Part shown: positions 1-5,688 of the stretch, in pieces
How the letters are laid out: each line of letters begins with the position of its first letter
Numbering within the stretch: the stretch's first letter is position 1
Assembly (NCBI GenBank): GCA_946545675.1
Contig: CAMNNR010000030.1
Coordinates: forward strand, 1-10,716
Origin: an uncultured Thermoplasmata archaeon
GTDB taxonomy: Archaea; Thermoplasmatota; Thermoplasmata; Methanomassiliicoccales; Methanomethylophilaceae
DNA length: 10,716 nt
Reading direction: 5' to 3'
The notes under the pieces: model-generated
The model's input: only the letters and a program-made list of their open reading frames with translations
What the model was told of the DNA's origin: nothing
Database searches by the model: none
Program-made: the position numbers and the translations under genes

Positions 1-992
1 TCATCACCATCCACAGTCCCCTTCTGCCCTCCACCAAGGACATGATCTCGGACGCACAGTTCAAGATGATGAAACCCACCTGCAGGATCGCCAATGTGGC
101 CCGCGGAGGAATCGTCAACGAGGATGCGCTTTACAGGGCACTCAAAGACAACGTCATCGCCGGAGCGGCCTTCGACGTCTGGTGCAACGAGCCCCTCAGC
201 GAGGAGGAGAAGAAGCTCCTCGAGCTGCCCAACCTCGTCACCACCCCCCACCTGGGTGCCAGCACCAAAGAGGCCCAGCTTAGGGTAGCCGTCGACATCG
301 CCAACTCCGCGGTCAAGTACCTCAGGGACGGCATCATCACCAACGCCATTAATGCCCCCCGCGGCAAGCTCACTCCCGAGACCGAGCCCTTCGTGCCCCT
401 CGCAGAGGGTCTCGGAGTGTTCGCCAACCACCTCAACAACGGCAAGAACGTTACCAACTTCGAGGTCGTCGCCAACGGAGACATGGCTAACGGCGACACC
501 AACCTCCTCCGCGTCTACGCGGTCAGGGGATTCATCAGGGATATGGTCGGCATGGACAACGCCAACCTGGTCAACGCCGAACCCGTCGCCAAGGCCAAGG
601 GTGTCGAGATCAAGGACTCGAAGAACCCTGGATCCGTCAACTACTCCAACATCCTGGAGATCAAGACCGTGGCTGACGGAGTCACCGAGACCATCAGCGG
701 TACCGTGTTCGGAGAGGAGCCCCGCCTCGTCGGTTACAACGGATACTCCTTCAACGTCCCCCTCGGAGACGACATCCTGTTCCTGAAATATCCCGACAAG
801 ACCGGAGTGGTCGGAGCAGTGGGAACCGTTCTCGGAAAGGCCGGCATCGACATCAAGCAGATGGCCGTCTCCGTCAACGGAACCGGCAAGGCGCTCATGA
901 TCCTCATCGTGGGCAAGGAGCCTGCCGAATCCACCGTCAAGGAGCTCGCCGCCGCAGTCGACGGAACCGCTAAATTCGTGAACGTGCATTGA
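1..992 (+). CDS. serA: D-3-phosphoglycerate dehydrogenase, 3' part (5' end outside window)
   Basis: First enzyme of the phosphorylated serine pathway: NAD-dependent oxidation of 3-phosphoglycerate to 3-phosphohydroxypyruvate in the cytoplasm. The frame is open from position 3, so the visible 329 codons are the C-terminal part of a gene starting outside the window; the Met at 42 is internal. Seen in the fragment: the end of the NAD-binding/catalytic domain with the family triad, Arg in VARGG (fragment residue 34), Glu in CNEPL (63) and His in TPHLGAST (83). A middle allosteric substrate-binding-type domain follows (about 105-250), then a C-terminal ACT domain (about 262-329, YPDKTGVVGAVG), the usual site of serine feedback. 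This is the long SerA architecture. It ends in TGA 22 bp before the next gene on the same strand. Codon use is strongly biased to C-ending codons, suggesting high expression. Identification is secure; only the N-terminus is missing. Confidence 0.95.
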   Translation, partial: ITIHSPLLPSTKDMISDAQFKMMKPTCRIANVARGGIVNEDALYRALKDNVIAGAAFDVWCNEPLSEEEKKLLELPNLVTTPHLGASTKEAQLRVAVDIANSAVKYLRDGIITNAINAPRGKLTPETEPFVPLAEGLGVFANHLNNGKNVTNFEVVANGDMANGDTNLLRVYAVRGFIRDMVGMDNANLVNAEPVAKAKGVEIKDSKNPGSVNYSNILEIKTVADGVTETISGTVFGEEPRLVGYNGYSFNVPLGDDILFLKYPDKTGVVGAVGTVLGKAGIDIKQMAVSVNGTGKALMILIVGKEPAESTVKELAAAVDGTAKFVNVH

Positions 993-1002
993 AACCAAAC
1001 AC

Positions 1003-1006
1003 GAGG
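1003..1006 (+). promoter_or_regulatory. Ribosome binding site of the DUF6015-like gene
   Basis: GAGG lies 8 nt before the ATG at 1015 and can pair with the 3' end of archaeal 16S rRNA. It decides between two nearby ATGs (1011 and 1015): only the 1015 frame gives a protein that continues the operon and looks conserved. Confidence 0.5.
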
Positions 1007-1014
1007 CTGAATGC

Positions 1015-1404
1015 ATGATCACGATAGACGACCTGACACTCGCAATCGAGCACAGCATAGACAGCGAGATGAAACTGGAGCACGAGGAGGCTTTCGATCT
1101 CGCCCAGCACGTGCTGAACTTCTTCGGGTACTCCAACCGTATCATCGACAACGTCCTGGAACCCGAGGACCGCGATGCGTTCTACATGCTGGAGGACTCC
1201 GGCGTCCTGACCACCGAGAGGGAGGAGATCACCCTCTACGACGGCCGCGAGTGGAGGATCCACTACTGGTTGTTCAGGCCCGACAAGATCGAAGAGCTCA
1301 TCAAGAACGAGAAGCCTGAGGCCGAAGAGGTCGAGGAGGAAGAGGTAGACATCTACAAGGACCTCCCCCGCGAGGCGTGGGTCAGGCACGTCGAAGACGA
1401 ATGA
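1015..1404 (+). CDS. Small acidic conserved archaeal protein, DUF6015-like
   Basis: A 129-aa protein of unknown function. It resembles the DUF6015 family that I recall from Thermoplasmata; this assignment is from memory and unconfirmed. Residues 1-95 form a compact domain with helices (FDLAQHVLNFFGY) followed by a region ending in alternating hydrophobic/basic residues (GREWRIHYWLF). Such a helix-helix-hairpin order would suit a winged-helix-like fold, which is inference. A very acidic stretch (about 101-112, mostly Glu) links to a short tail. No cysteine cluster, signal peptide or membrane segment is visible. The start is ATG 1015 with GAGG 8 nt upstream. The stop overlaps the ATG of the XPD helicase gene (ATGA at 1401-1404), so the two are probably translationally coupled. 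That makes this a candidate accessory or regulatory partner of the helicase, by context only. Confidence 0.8.
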   Translation: MITIDDLTLAIEHSIDSEMKLEHEEAFDLAQHVLNFFGYSNRIIDNVLEPEDRDAFYMLEDSGVLTTEREEITLYDGREWRIHYWLFRPDKIEELIKNEKPEAEEVEEEEVDIYKDLPREAWVRHVEDE

Positions 1405-3293
1405 GTTCGCCAAGTTTCTTTCCATACGAATACAGGCCCGGCCAGGAGGACATAGTCCGCCTGGTCAGGGACACTGTACGCGAAGGGCGCCCCCTGGTGA
1501 TGGAATCAGGCACCGGGACAGGTAAGACATCCGTGGCCCTGGCGGCCGCGATGGAAGCCACCGCAGGCACCCATACCAAGATAATTTTCCTGACCAGGAC
1601 GAAGTCCCAGCAGAGGCAGATATCTCTGGAGGCAAAGGCCATTTCCGGTCTGACCGAGATCCTTTGCGTCCCATTGCAGGGACGTGGGCCTTCCACCTGC
1701 CCTTACATACAGAACAATGTCGAACTGTCCCGCGGCAATTCCGAGGAACTCTCGAAACTGTGTGCTACGCTCAAGAAGGGCAACACCGAAGCCGGTCACT
1801 GTCCGTTCTACGACGGTATCACCAGTGAGAAGATGGAATCCTGCATCTCGTACATGAGGATGATGAACCCCGATCCGGAGGATTTCAAGGACTTCTGCAT
1901 CGTGAACACCATCTGTCCCTACGAGACCGCCAAACGCATGCTTCCCTATGCGGACGTGGTGAGTGCGCCGTATGCCTTCTTCTTCATCCCCGCCATCCGT
2001 GAGCACTTCATGGAATGGATGGGGATCAGCGAACACAATGCGGTCGTGATCATCGACGAGGCCCATAACCTCCCATCTTATCTGAGGGACATTCAGACCT
2101 ATCGCATAACATCCAGGGGTCTTGACATGACCGCCAACGAGGCCGAGGAGAACGATGACCCAGAGGTCCTGGAGGGCCTCACCGTCATCGATGTGGTGAC
2201 CCTCATGCGCGAGATCCTCTGCGATGCCCAGGCGGAGTTCCTCGTGAGGGAGAACGACCTGCTCCCGCCGGGTTACCTGCAGGAGGAGATGATGGTACGT
2301 CTGGGTCTCAGCACATTCGAGATCCGCAATCTGCTCATCAACATGGCCGAGGTCGGGGAGGCCATTGCCGACCGCAAGAAATTCAATCGCAAGCTCCCCC
2401 GTTCCCATATCAAGAGCTTGGCGGTCAATCTCCTTTGCTGGCTGGGATGCGAGGACAGTTCGCATGTGTTCCTGGTATCCGGTGGGGACAATCCTTTCCT
2501 CGAAGCATATTGTTTGGATCCCCACGATGCCGCCACACCTTTGCTGGAATGCCGTTCCAGCGTCCACATGTCCGGGACCCTCGAACCGCTGAGGTTCTAT
2601 GCCCAGGAGACAGGCCTCTTCCAGCCTGAACTCAAGTGCTTCCCCTCGCCCTTTTCCTCCGAGAACCTGAAGGTCTGCTATGTCCGTGACGTCTCCACGA
2701 AATACACGGAGATGCTGGCAGAGGAGGGCATCTATGAGAGATTGAAGGACTACGTCATCCAATTGGTGAACAGTGTCCACCGCAACACTGCCGTGTTCTT
2801 CCCGTCATACGTGCTCATGGAGAGATTCATCCGTGACGATGTGCCAGCACTGTTGGATCGCGATGTGTACTACGAATCCAGGGACATGCCGCAGAGCGAG
2901 CTGATGGAGCAGGTCACCGAGTTCAGATGCAGGGAGGGAAGCGTACTCTTCGCGATAACCGGAGGCCGCATAAGCGAAGGTCTGGATTTCCCCGGGAAGG
3001 AATTGGAACTGGCAATCATAGTCGGAATACCCTATGGCAGACCGTCAGCCAAACAGGATGCACTCATAGGCTACTGCCAGAGCCGTTTCGGAAGAGGCTG
3101 GGACTATGCGGTCAAGGTGCCAGCCGTCAGGAAGATGCGTCAGGCCATCGGCCGTCTGATACGTTCGGAGAAGGATCGTGGCATCGCCATCATCCTTGAT
3201 AGGAGGGCATGCAACCTGGAAGGATTGGGTGCTGTGCCCACCGAGGATCCAGTGGCGGAAGTGAAAAACTTCTTCGATAACACTCAAATATGA
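1401..3293 (+). CDS. XPD/Rad3-family Fe-S DNA helicase
   Basis: Superfamily 2 5'-3' DNA helicase of the XPD/Rad3/DinG group, ATP-driven, acting in DNA repair or unwinding. The protein is 630 aa. Motifs in order: RPGQ near residues 12-15; Walker A ESGTGTGKT (35-43); motif Ia FLTRTKSQQ (63-71); a cysteine-rich insert; DEAH (219-222); SGTLEP (391-396); GGRISEGLDFPG (521-532); and QAIGRLIRS (581-589) with the arginine fingers. Cys121, Cys134 (HCPFYD), Cys148 and Cys172 (ICPYETAK) match the spacing and context of the four 4Fe-4S ligands of XPD; Cys89, 100 and 166 are extra. I chose ATG 1401 because it gives the ATGA overlap with the upstream gene and begins just before the conserved FPYEYRPGQ segment. 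An upstream in-frame start at 1377 would lie inside the previous gene. Codon use is less biased than in serA or purH, fitting a low-abundance repair enzyme. All helicase motifs are intact. Archaeal XPD and bacterial-like DinG cannot be fully separated by eye; the Fe-S pattern favours XPD. Confidence 0.93.
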   Translation: MSSPSFFPYEYRPGQEDIVRLVRDTVREGRPLVMESGTGTGKTSVALAAAMEATAGTHTKIIFLTRTKSQQRQISLEAKAISGLTEILCVPLQGRGPSTCPYIQNNVELSRGNSEELSKLCATLKKGNTEAGHCPFYDGITSEKMESCISYMRMMNPDPEDFKDFCIVNTICPYETAKRMLPYADVVSAPYAFFFIPAIREHFMEWMGISEHNAVVIIDEAHNLPSYLRDIQTYRITSRGLDMTANEAEENDDPEVLEGLTVIDVVTLMREILCDAQAEFLVRENDLLPPGYLQEEMMVRLGLSTFEIRNLLINMAEVGEAIADRKKFNRKLPRSHIKSLAVNLLCWLGCEDSSHVFLVSGGDNPFLEAYCLDPHDAATPLLECRSSVHMSGTLEPLRFYAQETGLFQPELKCFPSPFSSENLKVCYVRDVSTKYTEMLAEEGIYERLKDYVIQLVNSVHRNTAVFFPSYVLMERFIRDDVPALLDRDVYYESRDMPQSELMEQVTEFRCREGSVLFAITGGRISEGLDFPGKELELAIIVGIPYGRPSAKQDALIGYCQSRFGRGWDYAVKVPAVRKMRQAIGRLIRSEKDRGIAIILDRRACNLEGLGAVPTEDPVAEVKNFFDNTQI

Positions 3294-3305
3294 GACGGTA
3301 ATCCA

Positions 3306-3599
3306 ATGATTATGCAAATTGAAGTGGAGGACGCAGTGAAGGAACTTGTTCTCAAGGAGAAACACGATTACCGTATTTGCACGGCATGTCTCGGTCCTGC
3401 ACTCGTTTCCACTGATGTCAAACCCGCAAAGGATACGGACATCAAGATCCCGGTCGGGGATTATTTCATCTATGTCTCCCGTGTTCAGGCACCTTACGTC
3501 GACAAGATCACCATGGATATGCTCTATGATGAGTTCGAGATCGACGCCTGTCCCGCATTCTACGCCTACACGGACAGGAAGAGGCAGGCCAAAAAGTGA
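3306..3599 (+). CDS. Hypothetical 97-aa protein with one CxxC pair
   Basis: I do not recognise this protein. It has an N-terminal amphipathic segment (about 5-20, EVEDAVKELVLKEKH), a CTAC pair at Cys25/Cys28, a central region rich in beta-type residues (about 47-62, GDYFIYVSRV), Cys82 near the C-terminus and a basic tail (RKRQAKK). CxxC plus a third Cys could bind a metal or be redox active, but a complete four-ligand site is not visible. There are two possible starts, ATG 3306 and ATG 3312. Neither has a clear Shine-Dalgarno, and an AT-rich CAAATATG at 3285-3292 sits about 24 bp before 3312. It begins 12 bp after the helicase stop, so co-transcription with it is likely. Its TGA at 3597-3599 directly abuts the end of the oppositely oriented ThiI-like gene. 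Coding status is supported by length, codon use similar to its neighbours and exact fit between them. Confidence 0.72.
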   Translation: MIMQIEVEDAVKELVLKEKHDYRICTACLGPALVSTDVKPAKDTDIKIPVGDYFIYVSRVQAPYVDKITMDMLYDEFEIDACPAFYAYTDRKRQAKK

Positions 3600-4226
3600 T
3601 CAGGAATCGAGGACCGCATTCGCCGCGCAGGTCTCTGCGAGGCCGATGATATCCGTCTCTTCGTAGTAAGTCCTGGCGGTCTTCATGTCGGATTCGGTCA
3701 CGACCTTCTTGGGGAGGATGGTGCATCCGACCGCCGGCAGGTTGGAGAGCTCGAATGTCCCTATCTTCTCGGCTATGTCGATGATCTCGAGTTTGTCATA
3801 ACCGATGAGGGGCCTGAGGATGGGGAACCTGACGTCCTGATTCTCCGCCCTGAGGTTGAGAAGGGTCTGCGATGCCACCTGTCCCAGAGAGTCGCCCATG
3901 ACGATCGCCCCCGCACCGAGCTTGGCGCATAGATTCTTGGCGGTAAGCATCATCGCGTGTTTGCACATCACGCACTGGTAGATCTTGTCGATCTTCTCGG
4001 AGATCTTCCCCTGGGAGATCCCGTGGGGTGCGAAGTAGAGGGGCATCTCCTGCCCGGTCTCCTTCCTGAGCTGAGCTGCCAATCTCCTTGCACGTTCTAT
4101 CGGACCGTCGTCCGCATAGGGGCGGTTGTCCATGTGTAAAAGGATGACCTCGGCACCGGCCTTGGCCATTATGTACGCTGCCACCGGCGAATCGATCCCG
4201 CCGGACATGAGGCAGACTACCTTCAT
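3600..4226 (-). CDS. ThiI-type PP-loop sulfurtransferase domain protein lacking THUMP
   Basis: A 208-aa protein equal to the AANH/PP-loop domain of ThiI, the enzyme that adenylates tRNA U8 and inserts sulfur to form 4-thiouridine. Visible: PP-loop SGGIDSPVA (8-16), CxxC at Cys85/Cys88 (CVMCKH), the ThiI signature GDSLGQVASQTLLNL (111-125), RPLIGYDKLEII (138-149), IGTFELS (155-161) and Cys168 (VGCTILP) near the position of the second ThiI cysteine. In methanogen ThiI a PP-loop CxxC is known to be needed for activity and linked to an Fe-S cluster. Full ThiI is about 380 aa or more with N-terminal ferredoxin-like and THUMP domains that bind tRNA; these are absent here and not encoded just upstream. 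The start ATG (4226-4224) overlaps the stop of the 59-aa gene (ATGA), so the short form is not due to a misplaced start. It may need a separate RNA-binding partner, or may thiolate another substrate. Last gene of the minus-strand RNA operon. Confidence 0.85.
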   Translation of the reverse strand: MKVVCLMSGGIDSPVAAYIMAKAGAEVILLHMDNRPYADDGPIERARRLAAQLRKETGQEMPLYFAPHGISQGKISEKIDKIYQCVMCKHAMMLTAKNLCAKLGAGAIVMGDSLGQVASQTLLNLRAENQDVRFPILRPLIGYDKLEIIDIAEKIGTFELSNLPAVGCTILPKKVVTESDMKTARTYYEETDIIGLAETCAANAVLDS

Positions 4227-4402
4227 GTCTCGATCCTTCCGTAGTTGGCGGAGGGCGGGAGTTCTTCGGAACCTCCGCAACCGTCCTCGTCCATCATGGA
4301 GTAGAGGGCCTTGACGAAATCCTTCAGGGTCTCGACCTCGGAACGTAGGGAGACGACTTCCCTGCGGAGGGATTCCAGTTCTGCGGTCTCTGCCCCTTTC
4401 AG
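4223..4402 (-). CDS. 59-aa coiled-coil microprotein, apparent CTG start
   Basis: This small gene fills the gap between csl4 and the thiI-like gene. The in-frame reading from a CTG at 4402-4400 gives 59 aa: a heptad-patterned coiled coil (about 8-36, with Leu/Val at regular spacing: LESLRREVVSLRSEVETLKDF), then an acidic, Gly- and Pro-containing tail (DEDGCGGSEELPPSANYG). The CTG overlaps the csl4 stop as CTGA (4402-4399), and its own TGA overlaps the next ATG as ATGA (4226-4223), the arrangement of a translationally coupled gene. No ATG, GTG or TTG lies in frame between the csl4 stop and the Met-Met at residues 36-37. Upstream in-frame ATGs (for example at 4516) fall inside csl4, where the frame reads as a low-complexity Arg/Gln shadow. 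Function unknown; a coiled coil suggests dimerisation or a scaffold for a neighbouring gene product. The gene is likely real, the start less certain. Confidence 0.6.
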   Translation of the reverse strand: MKGAETAELESLRREVVSLRSEVETLKDFVKALYSMMDEDGCGGSEELPPSANYGRIET

Positions 4403-4959
4403 ATTTTCACGTCCCCGTAATCGTCGGCCAGTTTCCTGGGCTGGGAGCGTCTGCATTTGGGGCAGAAGAGGTTCTTCTTCCCCTTGGGGACGAGCTCGGT
4501 CTTGCAGTTCCCGCACTGTGCGCGGATGACTCCGCAGTGGGGATCCTTGGTGGTGATCTGGAGTGAGGGGGTGACGCTGATTACGCGTCCGCGGACAAGG
4601 TCTCCCTTCCTGAACTCGTCTGCGACGTTGTCGGTGTAGTCGGGGGAGATCTTGGAAACGTGGATGGTGGCGACGGTGCTGCTGGAGATGGCCCTCTGGG
4701 TCTTGTCGCTGGCGATGGCCGTGGCGGTGGCCATGGTCTTCCTGCAGTCGTCGATGGTGAGGTAGACGAGGTCATCCACCTGGAGTATGTTAGGGGGGTT
4801 GTAGGAGACGACCTTCGCGATGCATTCGTTGTCGTCGAGGATGAGGGTTCCGCATTGTGATGCGTAAATCTTGCCGTCCCTGACGTAGGTTCCGTCGGAG
4901 GCGACGTATTCTTCTTCAACGGCGATCTCGTCGCCGGGCAGGACTAGTTTGTCAGTCAT
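4399..4959 (-). CDS. csl4: Exosome complex RNA-binding subunit Csl4
   Basis: Cap subunit of the archaeal RNA exosome, which binds RNA and feeds it to the Rrp41/Rrp42 ring for 3'-5' decay and tailing in the cytoplasm. The 186-aa product has the family order: an N-terminal domain with LPGDEIAVEEEYV (7-19) and GTYVRDGKIYAS (23-34), a central S1 RNA-binding domain (about 62-138, ending GDLVRGRVISVTP...), and a C-terminal zinc ribbon with Cys149/Cys152 (CGNC) and Cys166/Cys169 (CPKC), followed by the conserved DYG near the end. I prefer ATG 4959 because known Csl4 proteins begin only a few residues before PGD and because a purine-rich AGAGAG precedes it. The alternative ATG at 4980 adds seven residues and would give an ATGA overlap with the methyltransferase stop. 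Length is normal and all zinc ligands are present. Second gene of the minus-strand operon. Confidence 0.94.
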   Translation of the reverse strand: MTDKLVLPGDEIAVEEEYVASDGTYVRDGKIYASQCGTLILDDNECIAKVVSYNPPNILQVDDLVYLTIDDCRKTMATATAIASDKTQRAISSSTVATIHVSKISPDYTDNVADEFRKGDLVRGRVISVTPSLQITTKDPHCGVIRAQCGNCKTELVPKGKKNLFCPKCRRSQPRKLADDYGDVKI

Positions 4960-4976
4960 TGTATCTCTCTGGAATG

Positions 4977-5570
4977 TCATTGGATAAGGACCGCGGCAAT
5001 CTCCACGGTTTGTTTGGTTTTCGTATGGAACGAGAAAGTATGAGGAATCACGTACTTATAAATTTTATAAGACGCGAGCGCGCGCCCGTGTGTCTCTGCG
5101 TACTCCCTGATGAAATCCAGCGTATTGGCCATATGGATGGAGTATATCCTTTCCGCGGAATCCATCGCTTTCTCCAGGAAAGGTCTGTCCGCACCTTTCC
5201 TCTGGCTCCCGAAGGGTGGGTTCATGATCACCGTGTCCGCACCTTCGTTCACGTCTTCGATGCGCGATTCCTTGAAGTCGATGTCCAGGCCGAAACCGGA
5301 GGCATTCTCCCTGGCGATCTCAAGGGCGCTCTCGGAGATGTCATAGCCTACCACCATGCCGGCACCCAACAGGGCTGCGCCTATGGAGAAGATACCTGTC
5401 CCGCATCCGAGGTCCATGACCTTCATGCCCTGGATGTCCCCTGCAGAGTAGGCGGAGAACAGTATGTCCGCGGCGATGGTGGCCGGGGTCGGATACTGTT
5501 CCAGCGCGGGATCCGGGTCGGTGAACGGCCTCACCCTCTCGAGTGCGATCTCGAGGTCTTTCTTCTTCAT
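4977..5570 (-). CDS. METTL5-like rRNA N6-adenosine methyltransferase
   Basis: Class I SAM-dependent methyltransferase of 197 aa, of the METTL5-like archaeal/eukaryotic group that makes m6A in small-subunit rRNA, usually with a Trm112 partner. Seen: N-terminal MKKKDLEIALERV and LEQYPTPATIAADIL (24-37), SAM-binding motif I DLGCGTG (53-59), acidic motif II GYDIS (75-79), catalytic NPPFG (117-121) typical of N6-adenine and related exocyclic amine methylation, then YSIH (143-146) and a C-terminal FHTKTKQTVEIAAVLIQ segment resembling METTL5. Substrate is inferred from family resemblance; a DNA or other RNA target is not excluded. ATG 5570 is preferred over the in-frame ATG 5582: family members start MKKK, and a TATA-like TTATAA is centred 26 bp upstream, implying a leaderless mRNA. 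First gene of the operon continuing to csl4, the coiled-coil gene and the ThiI-like gene. Confidence 0.9.
   Translation of the reverse strand: MKKKDLEIALERVRPFTDPDPALEQYPTPATIAADILFSAYSAGDIQGMKVMDLGCGTGIFSIGAALLGAGMVVGYDISESALEIARENASGFGLDIDFKESRIEDVNEGADTVIMNPPFGSQRKGADRPFLEKAMDSAERIYSIHMANTLDFIREYAETHGRALASYKIYKYVIPHTFSFHTKTKQTVEIAAVLIQ
5055..5071. repeat. AT-rich 8+1+8 palindrome inside the methyltransferase gene
   Basis: CTTATAAA, one T, then TTTATAAG form a perfect inverted repeat in an otherwise GC-rich coding region, next to an alternating GC run (5078-5085). Each arm resembles an archaeal TATA box, so it could act as an internal promoter toward csl4 (minus strand). It also simply encodes Tyr-Lys-Ile-Tyr-Lys, so coincidence is possible. 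Confidence 0.35.
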
Positions 5571-5593
5571 GGAACGGTACATGGGCTGCGGAG

Positions 5594-5599
5594 TTATAA
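5594..5599 (-). promoter_or_regulatory. TATA box for the METTL5-csl4-thiI-like operon
   Basis: TTATAA is centred about 26 bp before ATG 5570 on the minus strand. With the usual archaeal TATA-to-start distance, transcription would begin at or next to the start codon, giving a leaderless mRNA. No Shine-Dalgarno is seen, consistent with this. Confidence 0.5.
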
Positions 5600-5623
5600 C
5601 TCGATTGATACTTTGGCGGTGAA

Positions 5624-5632
5624 CTTTATCTA
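5624..5632 (+). promoter_or_regulatory. Probable TATA box for purH
   Basis: CTTTATCTA in the 118-bp divergent region would place the start of transcription near 5656, leaving a leader of about 33 nt that contains the GGAGG ribosome binding site. A second AT-rich stretch (about 5647-5653) is possible but would place the transcript start at the ribosome binding site. Confidence 0.4.
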
Positions 5633-5676
5633 TCTCGGTGCGATAAGAAATATCACTACCAAGAATTAGCTTGTTT

Positions 5677-5681
5677 GGAGG
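5677..5681 (+). promoter_or_regulatory. Ribosome binding site setting the CTG start of purH
   Basis: GGAGG is a strong Shine-Dalgarno. The in-frame CTG at 5689 lies 7 nt after it, an ideal distance, while the in-frame TTG at 5671 lies before it and has no such site. There is no in-frame ATG, GTG or TTG in the 5' region downstream of it before the conserved PurH N-terminus. Confidence 0.65.
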
Positions 5682-5688
5682 CTTTAAA

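Noticed and set aside
1377..1400. Upstream extension of the helicase to 1377
   Set aside because: It would add an Arg-rich segment (GQARRRR) encoded within the previous gene, while ATG 1401 gives the standard ATGA overlap.
1506..2780. 424-codon open frame antisense to the helicase gene
   Set aside because: The sense strand encodes all helicase motifs; the antisense frame shows no domain and follows from codon bias.
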